Positions 13,622 through 20,933 of a stretch of 39,972 nt of DNA are shown here, piece after piece. Source of the DNA: Candidatus Daviesbacteria bacterium GW2011_GWA2_42_7 (GTDB lineage Bacteria; Patescibacteriota; Microgenomatia; Daviesbacterales; UBA10151); assembly GCA_000997105.1 (NCBI GenBank), contig LCEJ01000006.1, positions 1-39,972 of the forward strand, written 5' to 3'. Both the position numbers and the translations under genes were made by a program. Position 1 is the stretch's first letter. Each line of letters begins with the position of its first letter. The notes below the pieces were generated by a model. That model saw nothing but the letters and a program-made list of their open reading frames with translations, was not told where the DNA came from and made no database searches.

Positions 13622-13870
13622 GTGTTACCCCAAACTGACCAGATCAGGCAGCACTTATCTGCCAATTTAGGCCGGGAAAGAAGAGAGATCATGCTTGCCA
13701 ACTTCCTGGGAGGGCTTGCCTGGGGGTTTGGAACAGTTATAGGTGCCACCGTAGTTGTTGCCTTACTCCTTTGGATCATGCAAGTTGTTAATATCGTCCC
13801 TTTTGTCGGTGATTTTGTAAGCGGGATTGTCGAGGTAGTAAATAAAGGCCAGCCGGCACGCTTACGCTGA
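13622..13870 (+). CDS. DUF5665-like small membrane protein
   Basis: About 82 residues from GTG 13622 (88 if ATG 13604 is used). The pattern NFLGGLAWGFGTVIGATVVVALLLWIMQVVNIVPFVGDFVSGIVEVV, given here in spaced parts only as a description of one long hydrophobic stretch with a Gly-rich start (residues about 22-68), matches my memory of DUF5665. It has one or two membrane segments and a short basic tail. Function unknown. Its TGA overlaps the ATG of the DUF362 gene (TGATG at 13868-13872), so the two are translationally coupled. Confidence 0.65.
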   Translation: MLPQTDQIRQHLSANLGRERREIMLANFLGGLAWGFGTVIGATVVVALLLWIMQVVNIVPFVGDFVSGIVEVVNKGQPARLR

Positions 13871-14892
13871 TGCCAAAAAACCCCAAAGTCTCGTTAGTTA
13901 AAAGCCCGGATTCATATAGTGGAGTTACCACTGCCTTAAAGTTAATTGAAAAAGAGGTGAAACTTGCCCTCAAGGGTAAAAAAAGGGTTCTTATCAAGCC
14001 GAATATGGTCTCCGTCCGCCACCCGCTCGCCTCAACACCCGTGGAAGCCGTCAGGGCAGTATTAGACTTCCTCTTACCTTTTGTAAAAAGCGAAATTATA
14101 ATAGCCGAGGGCAGTGCCGAAAATACCGAAAAAGCCTTCAAAAGACTTGGGTTTTATAACCTAAAAAGGGGCTACAAAATAAAGTTTGTTGACTTAAATA
14201 AGGACAAGGTCGGCAAAGAGGTAAAAATTATGGATGCCGCAGGCTATCCGGTTAAGGTTGATATTGCCAAAACTATAATAAACGCAGATTTTATTATCTC
14301 CATAACCCGCCCGAAGACACATAATACAGGGGTCGTTACCCTTTCCCTAAAAAATCTCCTGGTTGGCTCTATTTTTGAAAGGTGGAAAATCCACCAAGGG
14401 ATGAGGTTTCATTCTAACCTTCTTTCTATCTCCAAGGCTATAAAACCACACCTTTCCGTAATTGACGGGACAGTTTCCATGGAGGGGGAAGGACCAGCCT
14501 TCGGCACCCCTAAAAAGACAAACTTTGCTGTAGCTGGCCTAGATCCATTGGCGGTAGATAGCCTAGTGACAAGTTTAATGGGGTTTAACCTAAAAGATGT
14601 GGGGTACTTAAAACTTATGGATGATAACAGGATTGGGCAGGGGGATTTGTCCAAAATAGTAGTCCTGGGAGAAAAACCCGGGAAGTTCCAATATCGTTTT
14701 AAGCCTCATCCCACCCATAAACGTCAAATTCTCTGGCAGAACTTAAACCTACCCCCAAAAACCCTTATTTCCAAAATAATCGGCTTGACCCTAGGCAAAG
14801 TTAAAAAAATGATTCCTGGAAGGCTTATTATCGAGATGCAGGAGATCGGGCCTTTAAGACAATTCGTCACCCGCATCCAAAACGGTTTTTAA
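13870..14892 (+). CDS. DUF362 domain protein
   Basis: 340 residues. The DUF362 pattern is clear: VLIKPNMVS near residue 42, ADFIISITRPKTHNTGVVTLSLKNLLVG in the middle, then VIDGTVSMEGEGPAFGTP and AGLDPLAVDSLVTSLMGF. Many DUF362 proteins carry a 4Fe-4S ferredoxin domain; this one has no such Cys cluster. The biochemical role of the family is poorly known. The start overlaps the stop of the DUF5665 gene. It ends just before a promoter for thrC. Confidence 0.88.
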   Translation: MPKNPKVSLVKSPDSYSGVTTALKLIEKEVKLALKGKKRVLIKPNMVSVRHPLASTPVEAVRAVLDFLLPFVKSEIIIAEGSAENTEKAFKRLGFYNLKRGYKIKFVDLNKDKVGKEVKIMDAAGYPVKVDIAKTIINADFIISITRPKTHNTGVVTLSLKNLLVGSIFERWKIHQGMRFHSNLLSISKAIKPHLSVIDGTVSMEGEGPAFGTPKKTNFAVAGLDPLAVDSLVTSLMGFNLKDVGYLKLMDDNRIGQGDLSKIVVLGEKPGKFQYRFKPHPTHKRQILWQNLNLPPKTLISKIIGLTLGKVKKMIPGRLIIEMQEIGPLRQFVTRIQNGF

Positions 14893-14900
14893 ACCGCATT

Positions 14901-14929
14901 TTGACTTTTGACCCCCTCAAGGTTAATAT
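14901..14929 (+). promoter_or_regulatory. promoter for thrC
   Basis: TTGACT (14901-14906), 17-base spacer, TAATAT (14924-14929). ATG 14942 is 12 bases downstream, leaving a leader of only about five bases. Confidence 0.65.
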
Positions 14930-14941
14930 CAGCCAAGATAT

Positions 14942-16176
14942 ATGAAAAAAGTATACTATTGGCAAAAATGTATCGCTTGTGACGCTAAAATTTCACCCGA
15001 GAAGTTTTACTATACTTGCCCAAAATGCGGCAACCTGCTTTTGGTGGAACGGGACGAGGCCTGGATTGATAAAACAGTCGGGCGGGGAAAGATAGCGCGG
15101 CAGTTTTTTGATAATTTAAGATTCAGCAAAAAGGGAGACGAATATCCGTATGGCAGCGGGGTTTTTATGTGGCTGCCACATATCCTCCCCGGCTTCCCTA
15201 AAGAGATGGCAGTATCTTTACATGAGGGCTTTACCGACCTTTTTGAAATCCCCGATTGGCTTAAAAAACAGATCGGGCTTAAAAACCTGCTCATAAAAAT
15301 GGAGGGGCAGCTTCCTTCGGAAAGCTTTAAGGACCGCGGGATGTCGGTAGCAATTTCTGAGGCAATCAGGCTCCAGGCTTGGTACCCTAACTTAAATATC
15401 CGATATGTTGCCTGTGCCAGCACCGGAGATACATCTGCCTCGGCAGCCGTTTATAGCGGCTATGTCCGGGACAAACTAACCTGCTTGGTATTCCTTCCCC
15501 ACGAGAAGGTCTCACCCGAACAGCTTTTCCAGGCTATGGCCCATGGTGCCAAGGTACTTTCCATAAAACACCCCCAGGGATTTGACGGATGCATGAAGTT
15601 AATCCAGGAGTTTTGTGATGCACACCCTGAGATAGTCTTATTAAACTCCAAAAACGCATTCCGGGTAGCAGGACAGGAAACAATTGCCCTGGAGATTTGC
15701 CACGACTTAAGATGGAAAACCCCGGATTGGATCGCAGTTCCGGCAGGCAACGGCGGCAACTTAACAGCCCTGCTTATATCGCTTCTTCGGATGAAAGAGC
15801 GGGGGTTAATTGACAGACTTCCAATATTCAGGATCCGGTCAGCTTTCCCAGGATTAAAAAACTTTACGGTAATTTTAAAATCAAGTTTTATGATGTCCCG
15901 GAGGAGTCTATCCAAAGGACCAGGGCACGTTTTATGATGGCCGGGGCCAATATCTGCCCCCAAACGGCAGTGGCACTGGATGGAGTGCTTCAGGCCCGGG
16001 GAGATAGGTTTATTAAGGAAGATGAGGTCGTGGTCACTATCGGGACCGCCAGTGGTATTAAATTTGCCGCTTCCGGTATTACACACCATCTAAAAGGCAG
16101 CCCAAAGGATTTTGCCAACCCGCCGCAGGTTTTACCGGGTAATATTGCCGCCATTGAAAAAGCACTCTCCTTATAG
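14942..16176 (+). pseudogene. thrC: threonine synthase, frameshifted
   Basis: The first frame (14942-15937) has an N-terminal zinc ribbon (Cys10, Cys13, Cys26, Cys29) and the PLP site PSESFKDRG (Lys130). It keeps family-like sequence to PIFRIRS near 15841, then turns into non-family sequence and stops. From about 15841 the +1-shifted frame reads SFPRIKKLYGNFK, then VPEESIQRTRARFMMAGANI, and continues to 16176 with CPQTAVALDGVLQARG. Joined, the product is about 411 residues, a full threonine synthase (O-phosphohomoserine to threonine). One lost base near 15836-15850 explains the break: a real mutation or a sequence error. thrS follows 36 bases later. Confidence 0.8.
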
Positions 16177-16212
16177 CTTCCTATAGTTCATTTCTGTTAT
16201 ATTAAAGGAAAT

Positions 16213-17970
16213 ATGAGTAAAGTAAGCCAAGAATACTTGAACAATTTAAGGCACAGCTGTGCTCATCTTTTAGCCGCTGCCGTGGTTAAGTTGTATCCAT
16301 CAGCCAAGCCCACCATCGGGCCGGTAATTGAGAACGGCTTTTATTATGACTTTGAATTTTCAAAACCTATCTCCGAAGAAGATTTACCTAAAATTGAGGC
16401 AGAGATGGCCAAACTTGTCCAGAAATGGGGGAGTATTGAGGGTAAAGAAATCTCCCTTTACGAGGCCAAGGAAAAATTTGCCAAAAACCCTTATAAGTTA
16501 GAGCTCATTGAGGAGCTGGCCCAAAAAGATGAACCAATTATGATTTATAGAAGTGGAGATTTTGAGGATTTGTGCCGCGGGGGACATATTGAAAAGCCTT
16601 TTCAGGAAATTAAAGCCTTTAAGCTTTTATCCATTGCCGGAGCCTATTGGCGGGGAGATGAAAAAAACAAAATGTTAACCAGAATCTACGGAACCTGCTT
16701 CCCAACCCAGGAAGAGCTTGATGAATACCTAAAACAACTCGAGGAAGCAAAAAATAGAGACCACAGGAAAATAGGCAAAGACCTGGGGTTATTTGTTTTT
16801 TCAGATTTGGTAGGCAAAGGGCTGCCTCTTTTTACCGCCAAAGGTGCAACCATCAGACGGGAATTGGAACGCTTTGTAGTTGATGAAGAAATTAAGAGGG
16901 GATACCAACATGTTGTAACACCACCGCTTGCCAAAACCGAATTGTATAAAGTTTCCGGCCACTACCCCTACTACGCAAACACAATGTACCCACCGATGAG
17001 GATTGACGAGGAGGAACTGATCTTACGTCCGATGACTTGTCCTCATCATTTTATGTTGTACAAGTCACAGCCACAAAGTTACAAAGATCTTCCTCTCAAA
17101 TTGGCAGAGTTATCTCCTCAATTTCGCTATGAAAAAAGCGGAGAGTTAAGCGGTCTCACCAGAGTAAGGATGTTTTGTCTTGCAGATGCCCACATCTTTT
17201 GCACAGTTGAACAAGCCAAGGCAACAATCCTGGAAGTCTTGAACCTTATCGATTACGCCAATAAGGTCCTGGGATTTGTTAAGGGACAGGATTATAGATA
17301 CAGGTTATCACTAGGGGATAGAAAAGATGATAAAAAATATTACAAAGATGACAAGGCTTGGGAAACAGCCGAGAATACCCTACGGGAAGTTTTGACTGAA
17401 GCAAAAGCACCATTTTTCGAAGCCCCTAACGAAGCAGCTTTTTATGGCCCAAAAATTGATATCCAAATTAAAAATGTTAGTGGTAAAGAAGAGACCGCTT
17501 TTACTGTGCAGTACGACTTTGTTATGCCCAAAAGGTTTAATTTAACTTATACCGATAAGGATGGCAAAGAACAAGAAGTAGTTGTAATACACCGCTCCTC
17601 TATAGGGGCAATAGAAAGGACCATGGCTTTCTTGATTGAAAAGTACAAAGGTGCCTTTCCTGTCTGGCTTTCTCCTGTCCAGGTACAAATTATACCCATT
17701 GCCGAAAGGCATAATAAATATGGACAAAATGTACTCGATCAACTTTTAACTGCAAATATTAGAGTTGAGCTTGATGAGAGAGCTGAAACAATGCAAGCCA
17801 AAATTCGTGATGCCCAAATGCAAAAAATTCCTTATATGTTAATAGTAGGGGATAGGGAAGAAAAAGAAAAGACCGTTGCTGTAAGAACCAGAGAGGGGGG
17901 AAATCTGAGGGCTATAAAAATTAAAGAGTTTATTGATAAAGTAAAAGAGGATATTGAATCTAGATCCTAG
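16213..17970 (+). CDS. thrS: threonyl-tRNA synthetase without TGS domain
   Basis: 585 residues. It begins directly in the N2 editing domain, with HSCAH (the HxxxH pair) and DLCRGGH (Cys and His of the editing site), so the N-terminal TGS domain of about 60 residues seen in E. coli is missing. The class II core follows: MTCPHH (zinc Cys), ELSGLTRVRMFCLADAHIFC (motif 2, zinc His) and VVIHRSSIGAIERT (third zinc ligand and motif 3). The anticodon-binding domain fills the last 100 residues (VPYML-like IPYMLIVGDREE). It charges tRNA-Thr. AAAGGA lies just before the ATG. It is followed by infC. Confidence 0.95.
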   Translation: MSKVSQEYLNNLRHSCAHLLAAAVVKLYPSAKPTIGPVIENGFYYDFEFSKPISEEDLPKIEAEMAKLVQKWGSIEGKEISLYEAKEKFAKNPYKLELIEELAQKDEPIMIYRSGDFEDLCRGGHIEKPFQEIKAFKLLSIAGAYWRGDEKNKMLTRIYGTCFPTQEELDEYLKQLEEAKNRDHRKIGKDLGLFVFSDLVGKGLPLFTAKGATIRRELERFVVDEEIKRGYQHVVTPPLAKTELYKVSGHYPYYANTMYPPMRIDEEELILRPMTCPHHFMLYKSQPQSYKDLPLKLAELSPQFRYEKSGELSGLTRVRMFCLADAHIFCTVEQAKATILEVLNLIDYANKVLGFVKGQDYRYRLSLGDRKDDKKYYKDDKAWETAENTLREVLTEAKAPFFEAPNEAAFYGPKIDIQIKNVSGKEETAFTVQYDFVMPKRFNLTYTDKDGKEQEVVVIHRSSIGAIERTMAFLIEKYKGAFPVWLSPVQVQIIPIAERHNKYGQNVLDQLLTANIRVELDERAETMQAKIRDAQMQKIPYMLIVGDREEKEKTVAVRTREGGNLRAIKIKEFIDKVKEDIESRS

Positions 17971-17992
17971 CTATGTTAATATTTGTGGTCGA

Positions 17993-18043
17993 ATGAGCCG
18001 CGTTAAACGTGTCTTATTTCTAACAAAAATGGAGGAAGCCTAA
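17993..18043 (+). CDS. possible leader peptide before infC
   Basis: A 16-codon ORF, MSRVKRVLFLTKMEEA, starts at ATG 17993 and stops at TAA 18041-18043, two bases before the ATT start of infC. An AT-rich -10-like TATGTTAATATT lies just upstream of the ATG. The ORF contains the infC ribosome binding site GGAGG in its last codons, so its translation could control access to infC. It is too short to prove as a gene. Confidence 0.4.
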   Translation: MSRVKRVLFLTKMEEA

Positions 18044-18045
18044 CA

Positions 18046-18579
18046 ATTAAATATTTCAGGGTAAACGACCGGATCCAGGCGCCGCAGCTTCGTGTAATCG
18101 ATGCTGACGGCACACAGCTTGGGGTTATTAGTCGTGAGGAAGCTCTACAAAAAGCCCGGGAACGGGAGCTTGATTTGGTGGAAGTGGCGCCAAACATCAA
18201 CCCTCCGGTTGCAAGGATTACAGAATTTGAAAAGTTCAGGTATAAAGAGGAGAAGAGGGAACAGGCTGCCAAAAAGCATGCAAAAGATGTGGAGCTTAAA
18301 GAAATTTGGCTTTCACCAAGAATTGCCGAGCATGACCTAAAGGTAAGGCTTAAGAGAGCCGAGGAGTTTATTGAGAAAGGGGACAAGGTAAAGCTTACTG
18401 TTAAGTTTAAAGGCAGGGAGATGGCCCATCCCGAGGTAGGACACCAGGTAGTACGAAAAGCCCTGGAGTATTTTGGAGATAGAATAGGGATCGAAAGAGA
18501 AACAAAATTTGAAGGTAGAAATTTAACTACTATTATTGGACAAGCAAAGGGAAAAACAAATGCCGAAAGTCAAGACTAA
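18046..18579 (+). CDS. infC: translation initiation factor IF-3 (ATT start)
   Basis: 177 residues when read from ATT 18046: KYFRVNDRIQAPQLRVIDADG, then GVISREEALQKARERELDLVEVAP, the classic IF-3 N-domain. The C-domain follows (KEIWLSPRIAEHDLKVRLKRAEEF). No ATG, GTG or TTG lies in frame near the family start, while GGAGG (18031-18035) stands ten bases before the ATT. ATT is the well-known unusual start of infC in E. coli, used for self-control by IF-3. The factor binds the 30S subunit and checks initiator tRNA pairing. rpmI overlaps its end. Confidence 0.93.
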   Translation: MKYFRVNDRIQAPQLRVIDADGTQLGVISREEALQKARERELDLVEVAPNINPPVARITEFEKFRYKEEKREQAAKKHAKDVELKEIWLSPRIAEHDLKVRLKRAEEFIEKGDKVKLTVKFKGREMAHPEVGHQVVRKALEYFGDRIGIERETKFEGRNLTTIIGQAKGKTNAESQD

Positions 18580-18763
18580 AAAAATATTATCGAAAAAAAT
18601 AAAGGTTACCGGAACCGGAAAGATTATGCGGAGCCACCAGCTCCGTTCCGGCCATCTAAGGCGCCATAAAAGCAAACAGGCTTTAAGGCGTCATAGGGTA
18701 CCTATTGAAGTAAGCAGCACTATTGTAAGAAGCATCCGGAGGATGCTTTCCATTAAAGGATAA
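18560..18763 (+). CDS. rpmI: ribosomal protein L35
   Basis: 67 residues, MPKVKTKKILSKKIKVTGTG at the start and a very basic rest (RSGHLRRHKSKQALRRHR), normal length for bL35. An in-frame ATG 24 bases upstream is rejected because MPKVKT is the family start and AAGGGA precedes it. The gene overlaps infC by 20 bases and is followed by rplT after one base, the usual infC-rpmI-rplT order. Confidence 0.95.
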   Translation: MPKVKTKKILSKKIKVTGTGKIMRSHQLRSGHLRRHKSKQALRRHRVPIEVSSTIVRSIRRMLSIKG

Positions 18764-18764
18764 A

Positions 18765-19112
18765 ATGGCAAGAGTAAAACGCGGTGTTACCGCCCACCAA
18801 AAACATAAAAAATTACTGAAGCTGACCAAAGGTTACAGGGGTGGCCGAAGCAAGCTGGTAAAACAAGCTAAAGAGGCGAGCCTTCATGCAGGTGAGTATG
18901 CTTTTGCCGGCAGGAAACAAAAAAGACGCGACATGAGAAAACTTTGGATCACCCAGATGGGAATTGCCCTAAGAAATGAAGGGTTATCCTATTCCAAATT
19001 TATCCCAGCCCTCAAGGCCAAAAATATTTTATTAAACCGTAAGATCCTGGCAGAACTTGCCGCCCACGACCTGGAAGCCTTCAAAAAAGTTATCACCAAA
19101 GCCACTGAGTAA
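18765..19112 (+). CDS. rplT: ribosomal protein L20
   Basis: 115 residues with the bL20 signature: MARVKRGVTAHQKHKKLLKL, YRGGRSKLVKQAKE, YAFAGRKQKRRDMRKLWI and FIPALKAKNILLNRKILAELA. Full length. It binds 23S rRNA early in 50S assembly. Last gene of the infC-rpmI-rplT operon. Confidence 0.97.
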   Translation: MARVKRGVTAHQKHKKLLKLTKGYRGGRSKLVKQAKEASLHAGEYAFAGRKQKRRDMRKLWITQMGIALRNEGLSYSKFIPALKAKNILLNRKILAELAAHDLEAFKKVITKATE

Positions 19113-19132
19113 AAGTTTATAGCTCATAGTTG

Positions 19133-19161
19133 TTGACTTCCCAGCAAACATATAGTACAAT
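19133..19161 (+). promoter_or_regulatory. promoter, leaderless
   Basis: TTGACT (19133-19138), 17-base spacer, TACAAT (19156-19161); ATG 19169 is seven bases beyond, at the predicted transcription start. Confidence 0.7.
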
Positions 19162-19168
19162 TCGCGGT

Positions 19169-19750
19169 ATGGAAAGAGGCCAAGAAGGTTCAAGCCAACC
19201 ACCAATACTCCCTATATCACCTGAAGTAGTTCAGGAAATTTTAATCCTACTTGCAAATGATGATGATGGCAGCATTTATAGACAAGCAGCAGAGGAAATA
19301 GCCAAATATCCTGCCTTACAAGAGCTACATGACGTAAAAGTTACCTCCATCATCAGTAGAAAATTTCCTAACTTTAGAAAGAGCTACGAGGAGGGATTTA
19401 TTTACGCTTATTTAATGCTTAAAGAGCAAGCTAAGAGATTAGCTATTAACTTACCTGAAATTACCCATATAGATGTTGGTAAACTTTTGAATAAGCAGCT
19501 ACAAGACATTTCTGAAATAAAACGATCGGGTGGTCCGGGTTATGAAACAGTTCTAGCTGGACTAGAGCAGAGGCTTACCACTGCAGAACCGCACTTGGCC
19601 CGTGGAATCAATTCGTTTAAAAATACTACCGACAAAAATACTGCCGGAGGCGACACGGGTGAAGTATTAGGTTACGTTAGCGGCCTCTTAGATATTCTTA
19701 CTATTCTTACTATAAATAGAATAGACGATAGACATAAACAAAACATCTAA
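19169..19750 (+). CDS. hypothetical protein
   Basis: 193 residues from ATG 19169, chosen because the promoter places the transcription start there; an upstream in-frame TTG at 19130 lies within the promoter. The protein is soluble and largely helical (SYEEGFIYAYLMLKEQAKRL, VLAGLEQRL), with a Gly-rich turn before the last helices (TAGGDTGEVLGYVSGLLDIL). No family recognised. It sits between rplT and pheS but has its own promoter. Confidence 0.6.
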   Translation: MERGQEGSSQPPILPISPEVVQEILILLANDDDGSIYRQAAEEIAKYPALQELHDVKVTSIISRKFPNFRKSYEEGFIYAYLMLKEQAKRLAINLPEITHIDVGKLLNKQLQDISEIKRSGGPGYETVLAGLEQRLTTAEPHLARGINSFKNTTDKNTAGGDTGEVLGYVSGLLDILTILTINRIDDRHKQNI

Positions 19751-19817
19751 CATATTCCTGCTACTCTAATTGTCAGTCTTGGGCTAAACTCCTTGATATG
19801 CTAGAATTGAACCCAGG

Positions 19818-20858
19818 ATGGAAAGTAGTATTTCCCAAATCAAAAAGGATTATTTAGATAAAATAAGCCGGGCAAAAACCTTAAAAGAGCTTGATGATAT
19901 TTTTTTGGCGCTTTTTGGTAAAAACGGGGAGATTACCTTGCTTCCCAAGGAATTTTCCAAACTCACACCTTCCGAGAAACAAAAAATCGGGCCATTATTT
20001 AACGCTGTTAAAACCGAACTAGAGTCTGCCATAGAAAAAAGGCGGGAAGAGATAAGAGAGGTGGGTTATGCAGAGTTAACCGGGGAGGGCTTGGACCTTC
20101 AGCCTGTTGAGGTTAAACCCCGGAAAGGCCACCTGCACCCTATAACCCAGTTTGAAAAAGAGATTATTGACCTGTTTGATAAATTAGGTTTTCAGCAATT
20201 TGATGCTCCGCATGTTGACACTGATGAGTACAACTTCGAACTGCTAAACATTCCGGCCGAACATCCGGCCCGGGATTTATGGGACACTTTGTATATTGAT
20301 TCAAAAAACAGTGGAATTCAGCCAGGCAAGCTCCTTTTAAGAACTCATACCTCAAATGCCCAAATCAGGGCTATGCGGGATATAAAAACACCTCTAAGAA
20401 TGATGAGTTTAGGGCGATGTTTCCGTTATGAAGCAGTTGATGCCAGACATAATCATACTTTCGAACAATTTGAGATTGTTTATGTAGACAAAAGAGTTTC
20501 TATGACCAACTTACAATATTTGTCCGAAACATTCCTTAAGGCCATCTTTGGCCCAGAAATTAAAACCAGGCTGCGCCCCAAATATTTTCCTTTTGTTGAA
20601 CCCGGAGCGGGGGTAGAGGGAGAATGCGTTTTTTGCAAAGGTAAAGGTTGCCGGATCTGCGGAGGAGTAGGGTGGTTGGAACTGGCCGGAGCGGGAATGA
20701 TTCATCCCACAGTACTCCAAAATGGCGGAATCAATCCTAGTGAATATAGCGGCATAGCCTGGGGCTTTGGACCGGAAAGGCTAATCATGCTCAAATACGG
20801 AATAGCCGATTTACGGGAGTTTTTAAGCGGCGATTTAAAATTTTTGGAGAAATTTTAA
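19818..20858 (+). CDS. pheS: phenylalanyl-tRNA synthetase alpha subunit
   Basis: 346 residues. A coiled-coil N-terminal arm (residues about 1-85) is followed by the class II core: RTHTSNAQIRAM, MSLGRCFRYEAVDARHNHTF, FEQFEIVYVDK and GWLELAGAGMIHP, ending with WGFGPERLIMLKYGI (motif 3 region). Residues around 270-285 hold four Cys (CVFCKGKGCRIC), a zinc-knuckle-like insert found in some PheS. With PheT it charges tRNA-Phe. An extended -10-like TGCTAGAAT lies upstream of the ATG. pheT follows after a 75-base gap that holds a repeat. Confidence 0.96.
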   Translation: MESSISQIKKDYLDKISRAKTLKELDDIFLALFGKNGEITLLPKEFSKLTPSEKQKIGPLFNAVKTELESAIEKRREEIREVGYAELTGEGLDLQPVEVKPRKGHLHPITQFEKEIIDLFDKLGFQQFDAPHVDTDEYNFELLNIPAEHPARDLWDTLYIDSKNSGIQPGKLLLRTHTSNAQIRAMRDIKTPLRMMSLGRCFRYEAVDARHNHTFEQFEIVYVDKRVSMTNLQYLSETFLKAIFGPEIKTRLRPKYFPFVEPGAGVEGECVFCKGKGCRICGGVGWLELAGAGMIHPTVLQNGGINPSEYSGIAWGFGPERLIMLKYGIADLREFLSGDLKFLEKF

Positions 20859-20861
20859 TGT

Positions 20862-20925
20862 CATTCTGGCAAGCGAAGCGCGTCCAGAATCAAAGAAAGA
20901 TGCTGGTCAAGCCAGCATGACAAGA
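20862..20925. repeat. dispersed repeat with TGTCAT/ATGACA ends
   Basis: The element begins TGTCATTCTGGC and ends GCCAGCATGACA, an imperfect inverted repeat of about 64 bases filling the gap between pheS and pheT. The right half (GCTGGTCAAGCCAGCATGAC) has a relative at 4388-4416. No gene within. Confidence 0.7.
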
Positions 20926-20933
20926 GAGAAAAT

